A stretch of 64,000 nucleotides of DNA from an uncultured Pelagibacteraceae bacterium (GCA_902577575.1 CACGZQ010000004.1:1-64000), one strand, 5' to 3'; counted from the first letter of the stretch, positions 9,144 through 18,749 are shown. Notes: generated by a model not told the origin, from the sequence alone. Numbers and translations: made by a program.

Positions 9144-10427
9144 ATGTTTAAAAAAATAATTAGTCTTTTATCTTTTGCTTCTTTAATCACTCTATTAACT
9201 TTAATAATTATTTTTTTTATAGTCGATTTGAATATCTTTGGCTTAAAGGTAAAACTTTACAATTCGTTTCCTAATTTTGAATTAAGAAAGATTATCTTAA
9301 AAAAAGATTCAAAAATAGAGCATTTTGTTAATGATTATAATGTAAAATTCTTACCTTACACACAATTTGAAAAAGTGAATTTTACAAAGAAAAAAATAAT
9401 ATTTGAAAATGATCTAATATCAAAAAATAATAATTTGGATACTTCAATAGCATATAAAAGATATAATTCTTTTTATATAGATTTTTATAAAGATAATTTG
9501 TTATTAACTGATCACATTGGAAACATTTATTATATTAAAAAGACAAAGTTATTTTCTTCAATAAAAAACTTAAAAGCAAAGAATATAAAAGGTAATTTAA
9601 ACGTATCTAGAGTTTTTGACTCATTTGTTTACGATGATAAAATTTTTGTTTCATTTACATCTCAGGAAAAGGATTGTAATGAGATAAATATTAGTTATGC
9701 AAATATTAATCTGGAGTCATTAAAATTTGAAAATTTTTTTAGCTCAAATGAATGCAACAAAACAGGATCTCCAGGCAGAATACAAATATTTGAAAAAAAT
9801 GGGATTAAAGGTCTATTAGTAAGCACCGCTGAAGGAATTCACGATGAACCAGGTAACAATACACAGAATAAAGACTCAATATTTGGTAAAATTTTATTCA
9901 TTCCAATAAATGAACCTAATAATATTGAAATATATTCTATGGGACATAGAGTAATACAAGGCCTTTCAGTGAATGATGGTATTGTTATTTCTACAGAACA
10001 TGGACCACGTGGCGGTGATGAAATTAATAAAATTTTATCCAATAAAAATTATGGATGGCCAATAGTCTCCCTAGGAGAAAGATATGATTTTAAATATAAA
10101 AATAATAATTTAACTTATAAAAAAAATCATTCCAAATTAAACTTTGAAGATCCAATTTTTAGTTTCATACCTAGTATTGGAATCTCTGAAATCATAAAGT
10201 TACCATCTGATTTTTCTATTTATTATGATAATCACTACTTATTATCTTCACTGAATGGAAGAAGTTTATATTTTATTAGATTTGACCAAAACTTTAAAAA
10301 AGCTGTTACGATAGAAAAAGTTTTTATAAACAAAAGAATCAGAGATATTAAATACCTAGAGGATAATAGTAATATAATATTAGCTTTGGAGGAAAACGGC
10401 GAGATAGGAATAATCTCCAACAACTAG
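9144..10427 (+). CDS. Membrane-anchored glucose/sorbosone dehydrogenase-like beta-propeller
   Basis: 427 residues with an N-terminal signal anchor (residues 7-30) and a presumably periplasmic propeller. The diagnostic block TEHGPRGGDEIN (E285-N295), then NYGWP, and the earlier GRIQIF and GKILFIPI segments are those of soluble aldose sugar dehydrogenases (GSDH fold, PQQ-dependent in the family). Conservation is concentrated there and the N-terminal half is divergent, so enzyme activity is uncertain. No PQQ biosynthesis gene is seen in the window. It starts 18 bases after glpU and could belong to that transcript. Its stop overlaps the convergent aminotransferase by 4 bases. Confidence 0.7.
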   Translation: MFKKIISLLSFASLITLLTLIIIFFIVDLNIFGLKVKLYNSFPNFELRKIILKKDSKIEHFVNDYNVKFLPYTQFEKVNFTKKKIIFENDLISKNNNLDTSIAYKRYNSFYIDFYKDNLLLTDHIGNIYYIKKTKLFSSIKNLKAKNIKGNLNVSRVFDSFVYDDKIFVSFTSQEKDCNEINISYANINLESLKFENFFSSNECNKTGSPGRIQIFEKNGIKGLLVSTAEGIHDEPGNNTQNKDSIFGKILFIPINEPNNIEIYSMGHRVIQGLSVNDGIVISTEHGPRGGDEINKILSNKNYGWPIVSLGERYDFKYKNNNLTYKKNHSKLNFEDPIFSFIPSIGISEIIKLPSDFSIYYDNHYLLSSLNGRSLYFIRFDQNFKKAVTIEKVFINKRIRDIKYLEDNSNIILALEENGEIGIISNN

Positions 10428-11548
10428 GATATTATTTTTAATAAATTTTTAATTACAAAATCGATTTGTTTATTCGTTATACCGAGACCTGAAGGAAGAT
10501 AAAAACCATTTTTTGACAAATACTCTGAATTTGGAGCTTTTATTCTATTAAATAATTTCATTTTCTTAAATATTTTTTGCTTATTCATTGGTAGAAAAAA
10601 AGGTCTTGTTTCAATATTTTTTTTAAGTAACTTTTTCATGATTTTATTTCTTGATATTTTACTATTTTTTTTTACAAGAATTCCAAAGACCCAATATATA
10701 TTTTTTGCATAACTAATTATATTTTTTTGAAGAATTATATTGTCTTTATTTTTTAGTTTAGAATAGTATTTGTTTCCAATTTCTCTTTTTCTTTTTATAA
10801 TCCAATTAATATTTTTTAATTGACCACATCCTAAAGCGGCTTGTAAATTTGACATTCTGTAGTTCCATCCAATATCATCATGGTTAAATCTATCGTAAAA
10901 AGATTTTGAAAAAGATAAGTTTCTTAAAGATTTACACTTTTCATAATATTTTTTACTATTTGTACAAATCATACCTCCTTCCCCAGTTGTAATATGCTTG
11001 TTTGCGTAAAAGCTAAATGTGCTCAAATCACCAAAACTTCCGCAAATTTTATTTTTATATTTTAAACCGATAACTTCTGCCGTGTCTTCAATTATAATAA
11101 TATTCTTTTTTTTTGCTATTTGTAAAATTTTTTTAAGGTCAACAGGTAAACCGTAAATATGAGTAATTATAATTGCTTTTGTTTTTTTTGTAATTTTTTT
11201 TAATGTTTCATCACTTCTCATATTCCAAGTTTCTAAATCACAATCTACCAATATTGGTTTTAATTTGTTCTTTATCACAGCATTCGCTGTTGAAATTATA
11301 GAAAAAGCAGGAATAATTACTTCTGAACCTTTTTTAAGGTTTAACGATTTAATAGCTATTTCTAATGCTGCAGTCCCATTTGATACGGCAACTCCAAATT
11401 TTTTTTTATTATAGATCGAAAAATTTTTTTCAAATTTTTTGACAAAAGGGCCTTCAGATGAAATCCAATTTGTTCTTAAAGCTTGATTGACAAATCTTTT
11501 TTCATTTTTAAATATTTTAGGGATATTGACTGGAATAAACTTGTTCAT
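10424..11548 (-). CDS. DegT/DnrJ/EryC1/StrS sugar aminotransferase, perosamine-synthase-like
   Basis: PLP-dependent aminotransferase acting on a nucleotide-linked keto-sugar. The Schiff-base lysine is K184 in SFYANKHITTGEGGM, the cofactor acidic block is EDTAEVIG (154-161), and SNGTAALEIA (56-65) forms the phosphate pocket. 374 residues is normal. It lies head-to-tail with a cupin gene (1-base overlap) and near gmd, whose product GDP-4-keto-6-deoxymannose is the substrate of GDP-perosamine synthase. That specificity is inference; other 4-keto-sugar acceptors are possible. Confidence 0.85.
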   Translation of the reverse strand: MNKFIPVNIPKIFKNEKRFVNQALRTNWISSEGPFVKKFEKNFSIYNKKKFGVAVSNGTAALEIAIKSLNLKKGSEVIIPAFSIISTANAVIKNKLKPILVDCDLETWNMRSDETLKKITKKTKAIIITHIYGLPVDLKKILQIAKKKNIIIIEDTAEVIGLKYKNKICGSFGDLSTFSFYANKHITTGEGGMICTNSKKYYEKCKSLRNLSFSKSFYDRFNHDDIGWNYRMSNLQAALGCGQLKNINWIIKRKREIGNKYYSKLKNKDNIILQKNIISYAKNIYWVFGILVKKNSKISRNKIMKKLLKKNIETRPFFLPMNKQKIFKKMKLFNRIKAPNSEYLSKNGFYLPSGLGITNKQIDFVIKNLLKIIS

Positions 11549-11946
11549 TAAAATTTATTTTTATCTTTTCTAGCGTCATAAGGACCTTGTTTGACTTCAA
11601 TAAATTTACAATTATTCATCATTTTAAAGCCGTGCCCTCCGCTCATTAAAATCACTATGTCGTTTTTTTTTGCGAGTTTGCTTAACATATATTTTTTTTT
11701 TGGAGTAAAAAAATCTATTTTAAGCTTGCCTTGTAGAATGATTAAAACCTCAGATGTTCCAGATATAGTCCTAGTATTTTTTTTGTGTGTATGAGGATCA
11801 ATAGTATATCCTTTTGGATGATTCATGTATGCAACTTGCTGTAAAAAACTTCTCTTAGTAAAAAAGTTAATACCCTTTTTTTTTATATATCCAGCTTTAA
11901 TTATTAGAGCGATAGTTCTCTTTTTATATGTTATATTTTGTATCAT
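11548..11946 (-). CDS. Cupin-fold protein beside the sugar aminotransferase
   Basis: About 132 residues. A single cupin barrel is suggested by the HTHKKNTRTI stretch, EVLIILQGKLKIDFF, and GGHGFKMM, with histidines in the positions that usually bind metal or sugar. It resembles WxcM/sugar-isomerase-like cupins found in LPS loci, but the reaction is not known. The start was set at the internal ATG at 11946 (MIQNITYKK) because upstream residues form an implausible hydrophobic leader. It is the first gene of a two-gene unit with the DegT aminotransferase, so a role in tailoring the same sugar is likely. Confidence 0.65.
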   Translation of the reverse strand: MIQNITYKKRTIALIIKAGYIKKKGINFFTKRSFLQQVAYMNHPKGYTIDPHTHKKNTRTISGTSEVLIILQGKLKIDFFTPKKKYMLSKLAKKNDIVILMSGGHGFKMMNNCKFIEVKQGPYDARKDKNKF

Positions 11947-11993
11947 AAAGATTAAACAAAATATTAATAACAATACTTAAATACTTAGTAAAT

Positions 11994-12731
11994 ATGAGTT
12001 TTAGTGTAATCTTACCTACTTTAAATGAAAAGGGGCATATTTTAAAATTAATTGAAGAAATTTCAAATATTTTTGAAATCAATAAAATAAATTATGAAAT
12101 AATAGTAGTTGATGATAATTCAGATGATGGAACCTATGAGGTAGTTGAAAACTTTAAAAAAAATAATGCTAATATCAAAACAATTTTAAGAAAAAATAAG
12201 AAAAAAAGTTTGCCATCCTCTTTAAATGAGGGCATATCTTTATCTAAATATGAAAATCTAATTTGGATGGACGCTGATTTTCAACATCCCCCAAAATATA
12301 TAAAAAATTTTATAGAAAAATCAAAAAATTTTGATGTAATAATCTCCTCTCGATTTCTCGAAGGAAGTGATAGATATTTTAACAATGATGTACTTAAAAA
12401 AGAGATTAATGAAAATCAAAGTTATTTTTTTAACAAACTTTGCAGAATTTTGCTTTTCAGAGATATTACAGATTATACGAGTGGTTATATTTGTATTAAA
12501 AAAAAATTTTTTAACAATTACTACCTACAGGGATATTATGGTGATTACTTTGTGAATATGATAGTTGAATTGAAAATAAAAAAAGCTAACATTATTGAAA
12601 TTCCATTTAAAGATGCAGTGAGAGCCTCAGGCACTTCGAAGACACTGGTAACAATAAATTTTAAATATATTTATACTTGTTTTAGATATTTGATGACTTT
12701 GATGAAATCTTTTTTTATAAAATTTAGATAG
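11994..12731 (+). CDS. Family 2 glycosyltransferase
   Basis: 245 residues with the GT-A fold. The N-terminal VILPTLNEKGHILKLI, the VVDDNSDDGT nucleotide-sugar block near residue 38, and the metal-binding WMDADFQHPP segment resemble dolichyl/undecaprenyl-phosphate mannose synthases. No C-terminal membrane domain is present. It is divergent from the cupin gene (47 bases apart) and convergent with gmd, overlapping it by 8 bases. It probably transfers a sugar to a lipid carrier or glycan in the same surface-polysaccharide pathway; the donor is unknown. Confidence 0.85.
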   Translation: MSFSVILPTLNEKGHILKLIEEISNIFEINKINYEIIVVDDNSDDGTYEVVENFKKNNANIKTILRKNKKKSLPSSLNEGISLSKYENLIWMDADFQHPPKYIKNFIEKSKNFDVIISSRFLEGSDRYFNNDVLKKEINENQSYFFNKLCRILLFRDITDYTSGYICIKKKFFNNYYLQGYYGDYFVNMIVELKIKKANIIEIPFKDAVRASGTSKTLVTINFKYIYTCFRYLMTLMKSFFIKFR

Positions 12732-13770
12732 AATTTCCTAATTTTTGAATATCTTTCTCGACCATGGATTTTACTAACATTTTAAATGAAGTCTTGGGTT
12801 TCCACTTAAGTTCTTTTCTTGCTTTTGAAGAATCTCCTCTCAATTCATGAACTTCGGTTGGTCTAAAGTAATACTTATCAATTTTGATTAAAATTTTTTT
12901 AGTTTTTTGATCTATACCGACTTCTCCTAAACCTTTACCTTTCCAAATTATTTTTACGCCTATACAATTATAAGCTTCATTGACAAAATCCTTTACTGAT
13001 TTACTTACGCCAGTTGAAATTACATAGTCCGAAGGTTTCTTTTGTTGCAACATCAACCACATGGTCTTAACATAATCATTTGCATATCCCCAATCTCTTC
13101 TAGCGTTTAAATTACCAAGATAAAGAATTTGTTTATTTCCATAAAAGTAGTTTGCTACTGCTCTTGTAATTTTTCTCGTCACAAACGTTGCTCCTCGTCT
13201 CTCTCCTTCGTGATTAAACAAAATCCCATTCACTGCAAAAATATTATAAGCTTTTCTATAATTTATTACAGTCCAATAAGAAAAAAGTTTTGAAATTGCA
13301 TAAGGACTAGTGGGTGCGAAAGGTGTTCTTTCATTCTGGGGAATTTTAGTGTTCCCAAATATTTCTGAAGTTGATGCTTGATAAAATTTAATTTTTTTTT
13401 CTAATTTTAAAATTCTTATTGCTTCTAAAAGCCTTAGTGTTCCTAATGCATCTGCATTCGCAGTATACTCTGGAGTTTCAAAACTAGTTCTGACATGAGA
13501 TTGAGCTGCTAAATTGTAGATTTCGTGAGGTTTTGTTTGTTGGATAATTCTGATTAGGTTTGTTGTATCTGTTAAATCTCCATAAAAAGGAAAGTAAGAT
13601 TTATTTAAAATTTTACTATTATATAAATGATTTATACGTTCAGTATTAAATGAAGATGATCTTCTTTTAATTCCTATAATTTTATAATTTTTTTGAAGTA
13701 AAAAATCCGCTAGAATAGATCCATCTTGTCCTGTAATACCTGTAATTAAAGCAGTTTTTTTGAAACCCAT
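12724..13770 (-). CDS. gmd: GDP-mannose 4,6-dehydratase
   Basis: Converts GDP-mannose to GDP-4-keto-6-deoxymannose. The NADP-binding GITGQDGSILADFL segment (10-23), the RRSSSFNTERINHLY stretch, the catalytic Ser/Thr in STSEIFG with YAISK (SDR Tyr-x3-Lys), and FNHEGERRGATFVTRKI are all diagnostic. 348 residues is normal. No GDP-fucose synthase (fcl/wcaG) is seen nearby, while a perosamine-synthase-like aminotransferase is, so perosamine is the better guess than fucose. ManC at 50971 would supply GDP-mannose. Confidence 0.95.
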   Translation of the reverse strand: MGFKKTALITGITGQDGSILADFLLQKNYKIIGIKRRSSSFNTERINHLYNSKILNKSYFPFYGDLTDTTNLIRIIQQTKPHEIYNLAAQSHVRTSFETPEYTANADALGTLRLLEAIRILKLEKKIKFYQASTSEIFGNTKIPQNERTPFAPTSPYAISKLFSYWTVINYRKAYNIFAVNGILFNHEGERRGATFVTRKITRAVANYFYGNKQILYLGNLNARRDWGYANDYVKTMWLMLQQKKPSDYVISTGVSKSVKDFVNEAYNCIGVKIIWKGKGLGEVGIDQKTKKILIKIDKYYFRPTEVHELRGDSSKARKELKWKPKTSFKMLVKSMVEKDIQKLGNSI

Positions 13771-13853
13771 AGGGGAATTGAATATATTAAAAAATTCATT
13801 ATTTAAACAAAAATTTTAGATATAAAAGTATTTAGTTCAAATATATTGAAAAA

Positions 13854-15515
13854 ATGATAGCAAAATTTAATTTTAGATTATTTCTGTGGTTATTTTTTAT
13901 TATTTATTTCTTAATCGGGATAATAATTTTTAAAGATTTCGGAGTTGGAATTGAGGAACATTTCCAAAGACATAATGGTTTTTACTGGCTAAATCATTTG
14001 TTATCATTTACTAATTTTGAAAATTTTAAAAATTTAGTGAATTTAAAATATCAGCAAATTTTATTTGCAGATCCTGATCTCCCTGATCCGAATTTTTTTA
14101 ACTTCTATGGTATCGTTTTTGATTTACCATTAGCCTTTATTGAGACTTATTTTAATATTGAAAATAGTAAATTTTATTTTGAAATAAGACATCTAGCAAT
14201 CTTTTTAATATTTTTTATTAGTTCACTTTTTTTCTTAAAAATATTGATAAATAGATTCGATGATAAACTAATAATTTTCCTAGGTTTATTCTTTTATATA
14301 TTTTCACCAAGAATATTTGGAGATAGTTTTCACAATAATAAAGACATCTTATTTTTATCAATCCTAACCATAGCTATTAGTTTTTTGTTCGATTTATTTA
14401 TGAAACATAATAACAAAAATCTAATTCTTTTTTGTTTGTTTGCTGCTTTTGCATCATCGTCTCGAATTATGGGAATTTATTTACCAATAATTCTATTTAT
14501 ATTTTACTATTTAGAATTTCTTATAAAAAAATTTTCTCTGAAAGAATTAATAATAAGAACAACAAAGTTATTTACAATATTTATGTTTTTTCTCTATCTT
14601 CATTATCCTTATATGTGGAAATTGAATATTTTTGAATTTTTTAGTTGGTTTAAAAGTTTTTTCTATTGGATGGACATGGATATACTGTTTAATGGTAAAT
14701 ACTATAATATAAAATATTTGCCGAGATTATATTTACCAACTTGGATATTTATCTCAACACCTTTTTTTATAATAATATTTTCTTTATTCGGTGCATTCAT
14801 CTCAGGAAAAATAATTTTTAACAGATTAATTAATATAAAGGAGACCAAAATAAATAAAGACGGAGACTTATGGAAGAGTCTTAATGAAAAAAAAGATTTT
14901 TTTATATTTGTAAGTTTTTTCAGCTTTATAAGTTATGCAATTTTTTTAAACGTAGCTATGTTAAGCGGTTGGAGACATTTTTATTTCCTACATTTGTTTA
15001 TTATCTATTTCTCAACTTTAGGAATGAGCGTGTCGTATAAATATTTAAAAAAGTATATTAATCTAAATTTATTAATTATTACCTCATTACTTTTTATAGC
15101 TAGTCTTTCGTATACAAATTATAAATTTCATCCGTTTCAAAGTTTATATTTTGTAAACTTTTTAAACCATGAAAGTGTTAATAAATTTCAAGTAGATACA
15201 CCATCAATTAGTAGGTCAAATGCACTAAAATTTATACATGAGATAGAAAGGGATAATAACAAAAAAATATATGTTGCAAATGCCTCTTGGACGCCTCTAT
15301 ATAATGGTAAGGATATGTTAAAAAGTGATTACCAAAAAAGATTTATTTTTGTCGGTCAAGAATATGATCAAGCAGACTATATTTATACAAATTTTATTTA
15401 TAAAGCAGATGAAAAATATAATAAAAATTTTAGAATACCAAAAAATTTTAAAAAAATTGATGATTTAATGATTAATGATATTTTAATTTACTCAATATAC
15501 AAAAAGGAAAAATAG
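13854..15515 (+). CDS. Multi-pass membrane protein, GT-C glycosyltransferase-like
   Basis: 553 residues with about ten predicted spans between residues 7 and 430 and a soluble tail of about 110 residues. After the first span there is an acidic pair (E34, E35 in GVGIEEHF), the position of the catalytic acidic residues in PMT/ArnT-type GT-C enzymes. The FGDSFHNNKDILF stretch also resembles GT39 proteins. The substrate would be a polyprenyl-phosphate sugar, but the acceptor cannot be told. It is divergent from gmd, 83 bases apart, and followed by two small genes. Family assignment is tentative. Confidence 0.55.
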   Translation: MIAKFNFRLFLWLFFIIYFLIGIIIFKDFGVGIEEHFQRHNGFYWLNHLLSFTNFENFKNLVNLKYQQILFADPDLPDPNFFNFYGIVFDLPLAFIETYFNIENSKFYFEIRHLAIFLIFFISSLFFLKILINRFDDKLIIFLGLFFYIFSPRIFGDSFHNNKDILFLSILTIAISFLFDLFMKHNNKNLILFCLFAAFASSSRIMGIYLPIILFIFYYLEFLIKKFSLKELIIRTTKLFTIFMFFLYLHYPYMWKLNIFEFFSWFKSFFYWMDMDILFNGKYYNIKYLPRLYLPTWIFISTPFFIIIFSLFGAFISGKIIFNRLINIKETKINKDGDLWKSLNEKKDFFIFVSFFSFISYAIFLNVAMLSGWRHFYFLHLFIIYFSTLGMSVSYKYLKKYINLNLLIITSLLFIASLSYTNYKFHPFQSLYFVNFLNHESVNKFQVDTPSISRSNALKFIHEIERDNNKKIYVANASWTPLYNGKDMLKSDYQKRFIFVGQEYDQADYIYTNFIYKADEKYNKNFRIPKNFKKIDDLMINDILIYSIYKKEK

Positions 15516-15516
15516 T

Positions 15517-15780
15517 ATGAGAATTTTTATCTATAAACTAATAATTTCTTTTTTAGCAATATTTTTTTTATATCACTCAACGATAGGGTATACTATTTAT
15601 AAATTCCAAAATAAAATTTATTCTTCTCTCAACAAAAAATTAGTTGAGGACATAAAATCAAAAATAAGGGTGGAAATAGAAAATTCATTAAAAAAAGACA
15701 AAATTTTAGAAAGAGATGACGCTATTTTATTAAATAAAATACTAAAAAAACTTAGTTCCGAAATAAATAGTCCAAATTAA
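15517..15780 (+). CDS. Small membrane-anchored hypothetical protein
   Basis: 87 residues, not recognised. There is one N-terminal hydrophobic span (residues 6-26) followed by a charged, probably helical tail rich in Lys, Glu and Ile. The ATG comes one base after the stop of the GT-C-like gene, so co-translation is likely and it may be a partner of that protein. An AAGGAAAA tract just upstream could serve as a ribosome site. Confidence 0.55.
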   Translation: MRIFIYKLIISFLAIFFLYHSTIGYTIYKFQNKIYSSLNKKLVEDIKSKIRVEIENSLKKDKILERDDAILLNKILKKLSSEINSPN

Positions 15781-15790
15781 ATACAAAAAA

Positions 15791-16381
15791 GTGATTCTTT
15801 TAAACAAAAAACATTTTTCGTTGGCCAATATTACAAATCCTCCGAGACAAATATATTCTCTTATAGTTAAGAATTTGCCAAATTCAATCTTCTCAAAGCT
15901 TGATTTTCTATTTTTGAAAAATATTGTAAAAAAAAAAATTTTACAAATTTACGTAATAAAAAAAAAAGAGAGATTTTCATGTGTCATTACTATTACTACA
16001 TATGAAAATTATAACATACTTAGAAATTCTATTATTTTATATCTTTTAAAAAACCCGATAAAAATTTTATTAAATATTAAATTTATATTTGATGTGATTA
16101 ATAGAGATAAAAATGAAGTAGAATCTTATAATAATAATAAATATTTACACCTTTTACATTTTATAATACTCAAAAAACAATTTAATGAGATTTCATTAAA
16201 AGCTAAAGATAATTTAATAAATTCTTTTTTAAAAGAAATTGTAAAAAAAAATAATGCAAACCACATATATTTGTGCTATGAAAAAAATAATCTTAAAGCT
16301 CACAAATACTACAAAAGAAATAAATTTAAGATTTATAAGAAAAACAAAAAAGTAATATTTATTAAGAAAAGGATAATTTAA
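15791..16381 (+). CDS. GNAT-like acetyltransferase (divergent)
   Basis: 196 residues, GTG start. The C-terminal stretch LCYEKNNLKAHKYYKRNKF is the typical last part of a GNAT fold (Asn-x-x-Ala-x-x-x-Tyr followed by GF-like NKF), and VITITTY could be an early strand. The rest is highly charged and A-rich with several long A tracts, and the acetyl-CoA pyrophosphate loop is not clear. The substrate is unknown. It lies 10 bases after the small membrane gene and 3 bases before gap. The reading frame is open through 10-11 base A runs, supporting a real gene. Confidence 0.5.
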   Translation: MILLNKKHFSLANITNPPRQIYSLIVKNLPNSIFSKLDFLFLKNIVKKKILQIYVIKKKERFSCVITITTYENYNILRNSIILYLLKNPIKILLNIKFIFDVINRDKNEVESYNNNKYLHLLHFIILKKQFNEISLKAKDNLINSFLKEIVKKNNANHIYLCYEKNNLKAHKYYKRNKFKIYKKNKKVIFIKKRII

Positions 16382-16384
16382 ATT

Positions 16385-17389
16385 ATGGTTAAAGTAGGAA
16401 TAAATGGTTTTGGTAGAATAGGAAGATTAATCTTAAGAGCGATATTGGAAAATTACAAGGACAAAATCCAAGTTGTAGCTATCAATGACCTTGGATCGAT
16501 TGAAGCGAACGCACATTTAATAAAATATGATAGTACTCATGGCGTTCTTAAAGATGATATTCAAACATCAAGTGATGGTTTTAAGATAGGTAATAATCAA
16601 ATAAAAGTATTTGCAGAAAAAAATCCTGCAAACATTCCATGGAAAAAAGTTAATGCAGATATAGTTTTAGAATGCACAGGTATTTTTCTTGATAAAATCT
16701 CAGCTGAAAATCATATTAAAGGTGGCGCAAAAAAAGTAATAATCTCAGCTCCAGGAAAAGAAGTTGACTTTACGATTGTACAAGGAGTAAACAGTTCAGA
16801 ATTAAAAAAAGAACACAATATTATTTCAAATGGTTCATGTACAACTAATTGCCTTGCGCCTGTAGCTATGGTTATGGAAAAATCTTTCGGAATTAATTAT
16901 GGATATATGACAACTATTCATAGCTATACTGGAGATCAAAAACTTTTAGATACACTTCATAAAGATTTAAGAAGAGCCCGATCAACAGAGGGAGCAATGA
17001 TACCTACATCTACAGGAGCAGCTAAAGCTATGAGTTTAGTTTTACCAAGTTTAAAAGGAAAATTAGATGGAACTGCAATAAGAGTACCAACTCCCAATGT
17101 ATCTTTAATTGATTTTACTCTTGTAACTGAAAAAGAGACAACTCCAGATTTAATTAATCAAGCAATGGAATCAGCTGCAAAAAAAGAATTAAAAGGAATT
17201 TTGGATATCAATAGTAAACCTTTAGTATCTAAAGATTTTAATCACAATTCTCATAGTTCAATTTTTGATGTAACTCAAACGCAAGTAATCAAAGGTAAAT
17301 TTAGCAGGGTACTATCTTGGTACGATAATGAATGGGGTTTTTCTAACAGAATGTGTGACACTGCAATCCAAATTGCAACTTTTATTTAG
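16385..17389 (+). CDS. gap: Glyceraldehyde-3-phosphate dehydrogenase
   Basis: Oxidises glyceraldehyde-3-phosphate to 1,3-bisphosphoglycerate, or the reverse. The NAD-binding GINGFGRIGR is at residues 5-14, and N34-D35 at the end of the second strand favours NAD over NADP. The catalytic C152 lies in SNGSCTTNCLAP, and WYDNEWGFSNRM near the end is the family signature. 334 residues is normal. It is near pyk and pfk, making a small glycolytic neighbourhood. Confidence 0.97.
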   Translation: MVKVGINGFGRIGRLILRAILENYKDKIQVVAINDLGSIEANAHLIKYDSTHGVLKDDIQTSSDGFKIGNNQIKVFAEKNPANIPWKKVNADIVLECTGIFLDKISAENHIKGGAKKVIISAPGKEVDFTIVQGVNSSELKKEHNIISNGSCTTNCLAPVAMVMEKSFGINYGYMTTIHSYTGDQKLLDTLHKDLRRARSTEGAMIPTSTGAAKAMSLVLPSLKGKLDGTAIRVPTPNVSLIDFTLVTEKETTPDLINQAMESAAKKELKGILDINSKPLVSKDFNHNSHSSIFDVTQTQVIKGKFSRVLSWYDNEWGFSNRMCDTAIQIATFI

Positions 17390-17414
17390 CTTAATTTATA
17401 ATTAATATATTATA

Positions 17415-18749
17415 ATGAATTCATCAGTTAGACTAATCAATCACGCATCAGCCAAAATAAGTTTGGATAATATTTCTATAGTATCCGACCCTTGGTACGA
17501 AGGCTCTGTATTTCATAAGGGCTGGAAACTAATTCATGAATTGCCAATTGAAGAAACTAAAAAATTTCTTGAGAATACGAATTACATTTATATTTCACAC
17601 GAACACCCAGATCATTTTAGTCCAAGTTTTTTTTTAAATGATGAATACAAAGAGATACTAGATCGCAATAATACCAAAATTCTTTTTCAGAAAACTAAAG
17701 ATAAGCGAGTTCTTAAATTCTTGGAGAAAAAAGGATATAAAGTAATTGAAGTGCCAAATAATGAATATGTAACTTTAGAAAACGGTGTCAAAGTAAAGAT
17801 TATAAAATTTGGATATATCGATTCGGCATTAATTATTGAAGGTTCAACTGATAAGATTTTAAATCTTAATGATTGTCCACTAAATGATATTAATGAAATA
17901 AAAAGATTTAGAAAAGATCATGGTAAATTTGATTTACTGTTAACCCAATTTAGCTACGCAGCTTGGAAGGGTAATGAAGATAATAGAGAATATAGAAAAA
18001 AAGCAGCTTCTGAAAAAATAGAAACCATGATTAATCAATACAATATATTAGAATGTAAAAAAATAATTCCATTTGCTAGCTTTATTTATTTTTCTAATAA
18101 ATTAAATAAATTCATGAATGATCAAATAAATCAGCCTCATATTTTTCAAGAACAATTAATGTCAAAAATTGATTCAATAATTCTTAGACCCGGAGAGATA
18201 CAAGATATTAAACAATTAAAACAAAAAGATAGTTCGTTGAATTTTTGGAAAGAAGAGTACGCTAAAATCGAGTCTTTACCATTGGATAATTTTAATAAAT
18301 CCGTAAATTTTCAAGATTTATTAGCTGAGTATTCTAAATATAAACAGAAAATATTGGAAATAAATTCAAAATTTATTATTTATCTAGCGTCAAAAATTAA
18401 ATTTTTAAATTTCTTCCAGCCAATTAATATTTTTTTATTAGATCATAAAAAAAACTATGAGTTTTCACTATTTGACGGTTTTAAAGAAACAAAAAATGAT
18501 TACCACGATATATCTATGCATAGTGAGTCTCTTTTTTTTATTTTTAAAAATGATTTTGGTTATGATACTTTAACTGTTAATGGATGCTTTAATGCTCCTA
18601 AAAAAGGATTTATAAAAACTACAAGATCATTTGCCATAGGAAGCTTGAATTCCATGGGATTAAAAGTAAATTTTAATTTAATTTTTAATTTAAAACTAGT
18701 TTCATTCTTTTTTAATCTTTTAAGAAAAGTATCTAAAAAACTTAAATGA
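17415..18749 (+). CDS. Metallo-beta-lactamase-fold hydrolase of unknown substrate
   Basis: 444 residues. The metal-binding motif HEHPDH is at H62-H67, preceded by the SDPWYEG block (24-30) seen in UlaG/NAPE-PLD-like MBL proteins. A long C-terminal extension of about 200 residues, ending TRSFAIGSLNSMGLKVNF, is not part of the core fold. Two metal-liganding histidines and the aspartate are present. The substrate is unknown; sugar-phosphate lactone or phospholipid cleavage are family possibilities. It overlaps the next SGNH gene by 4 bases (ATGA), so the two products probably work together. Confidence 0.75.
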   Translation: MNSSVRLINHASAKISLDNISIVSDPWYEGSVFHKGWKLIHELPIEETKKFLENTNYIYISHEHPDHFSPSFFLNDEYKEILDRNNTKILFQKTKDKRVLKFLEKKGYKVIEVPNNEYVTLENGVKVKIIKFGYIDSALIIEGSTDKILNLNDCPLNDINEIKRFRKDHGKFDLLLTQFSYAAWKGNEDNREYRKKAASEKIETMINQYNILECKKIIPFASFIYFSNKLNKFMNDQINQPHIFQEQLMSKIDSIILRPGEIQDIKQLKQKDSSLNFWKEEYAKIESLPLDNFNKSVNFQDLLAEYSKYKQKILEINSKFIIYLASKIKFLNFFQPINIFLLDHKKNYEFSLFDGFKETKNDYHDISMHSESLFFIFKNDFGYDTLTVNGCFNAPKKGFIKTTRSFAIGSLNSMGLKVNFNLIFNLKLVSFFFNLLRKVSKKLK

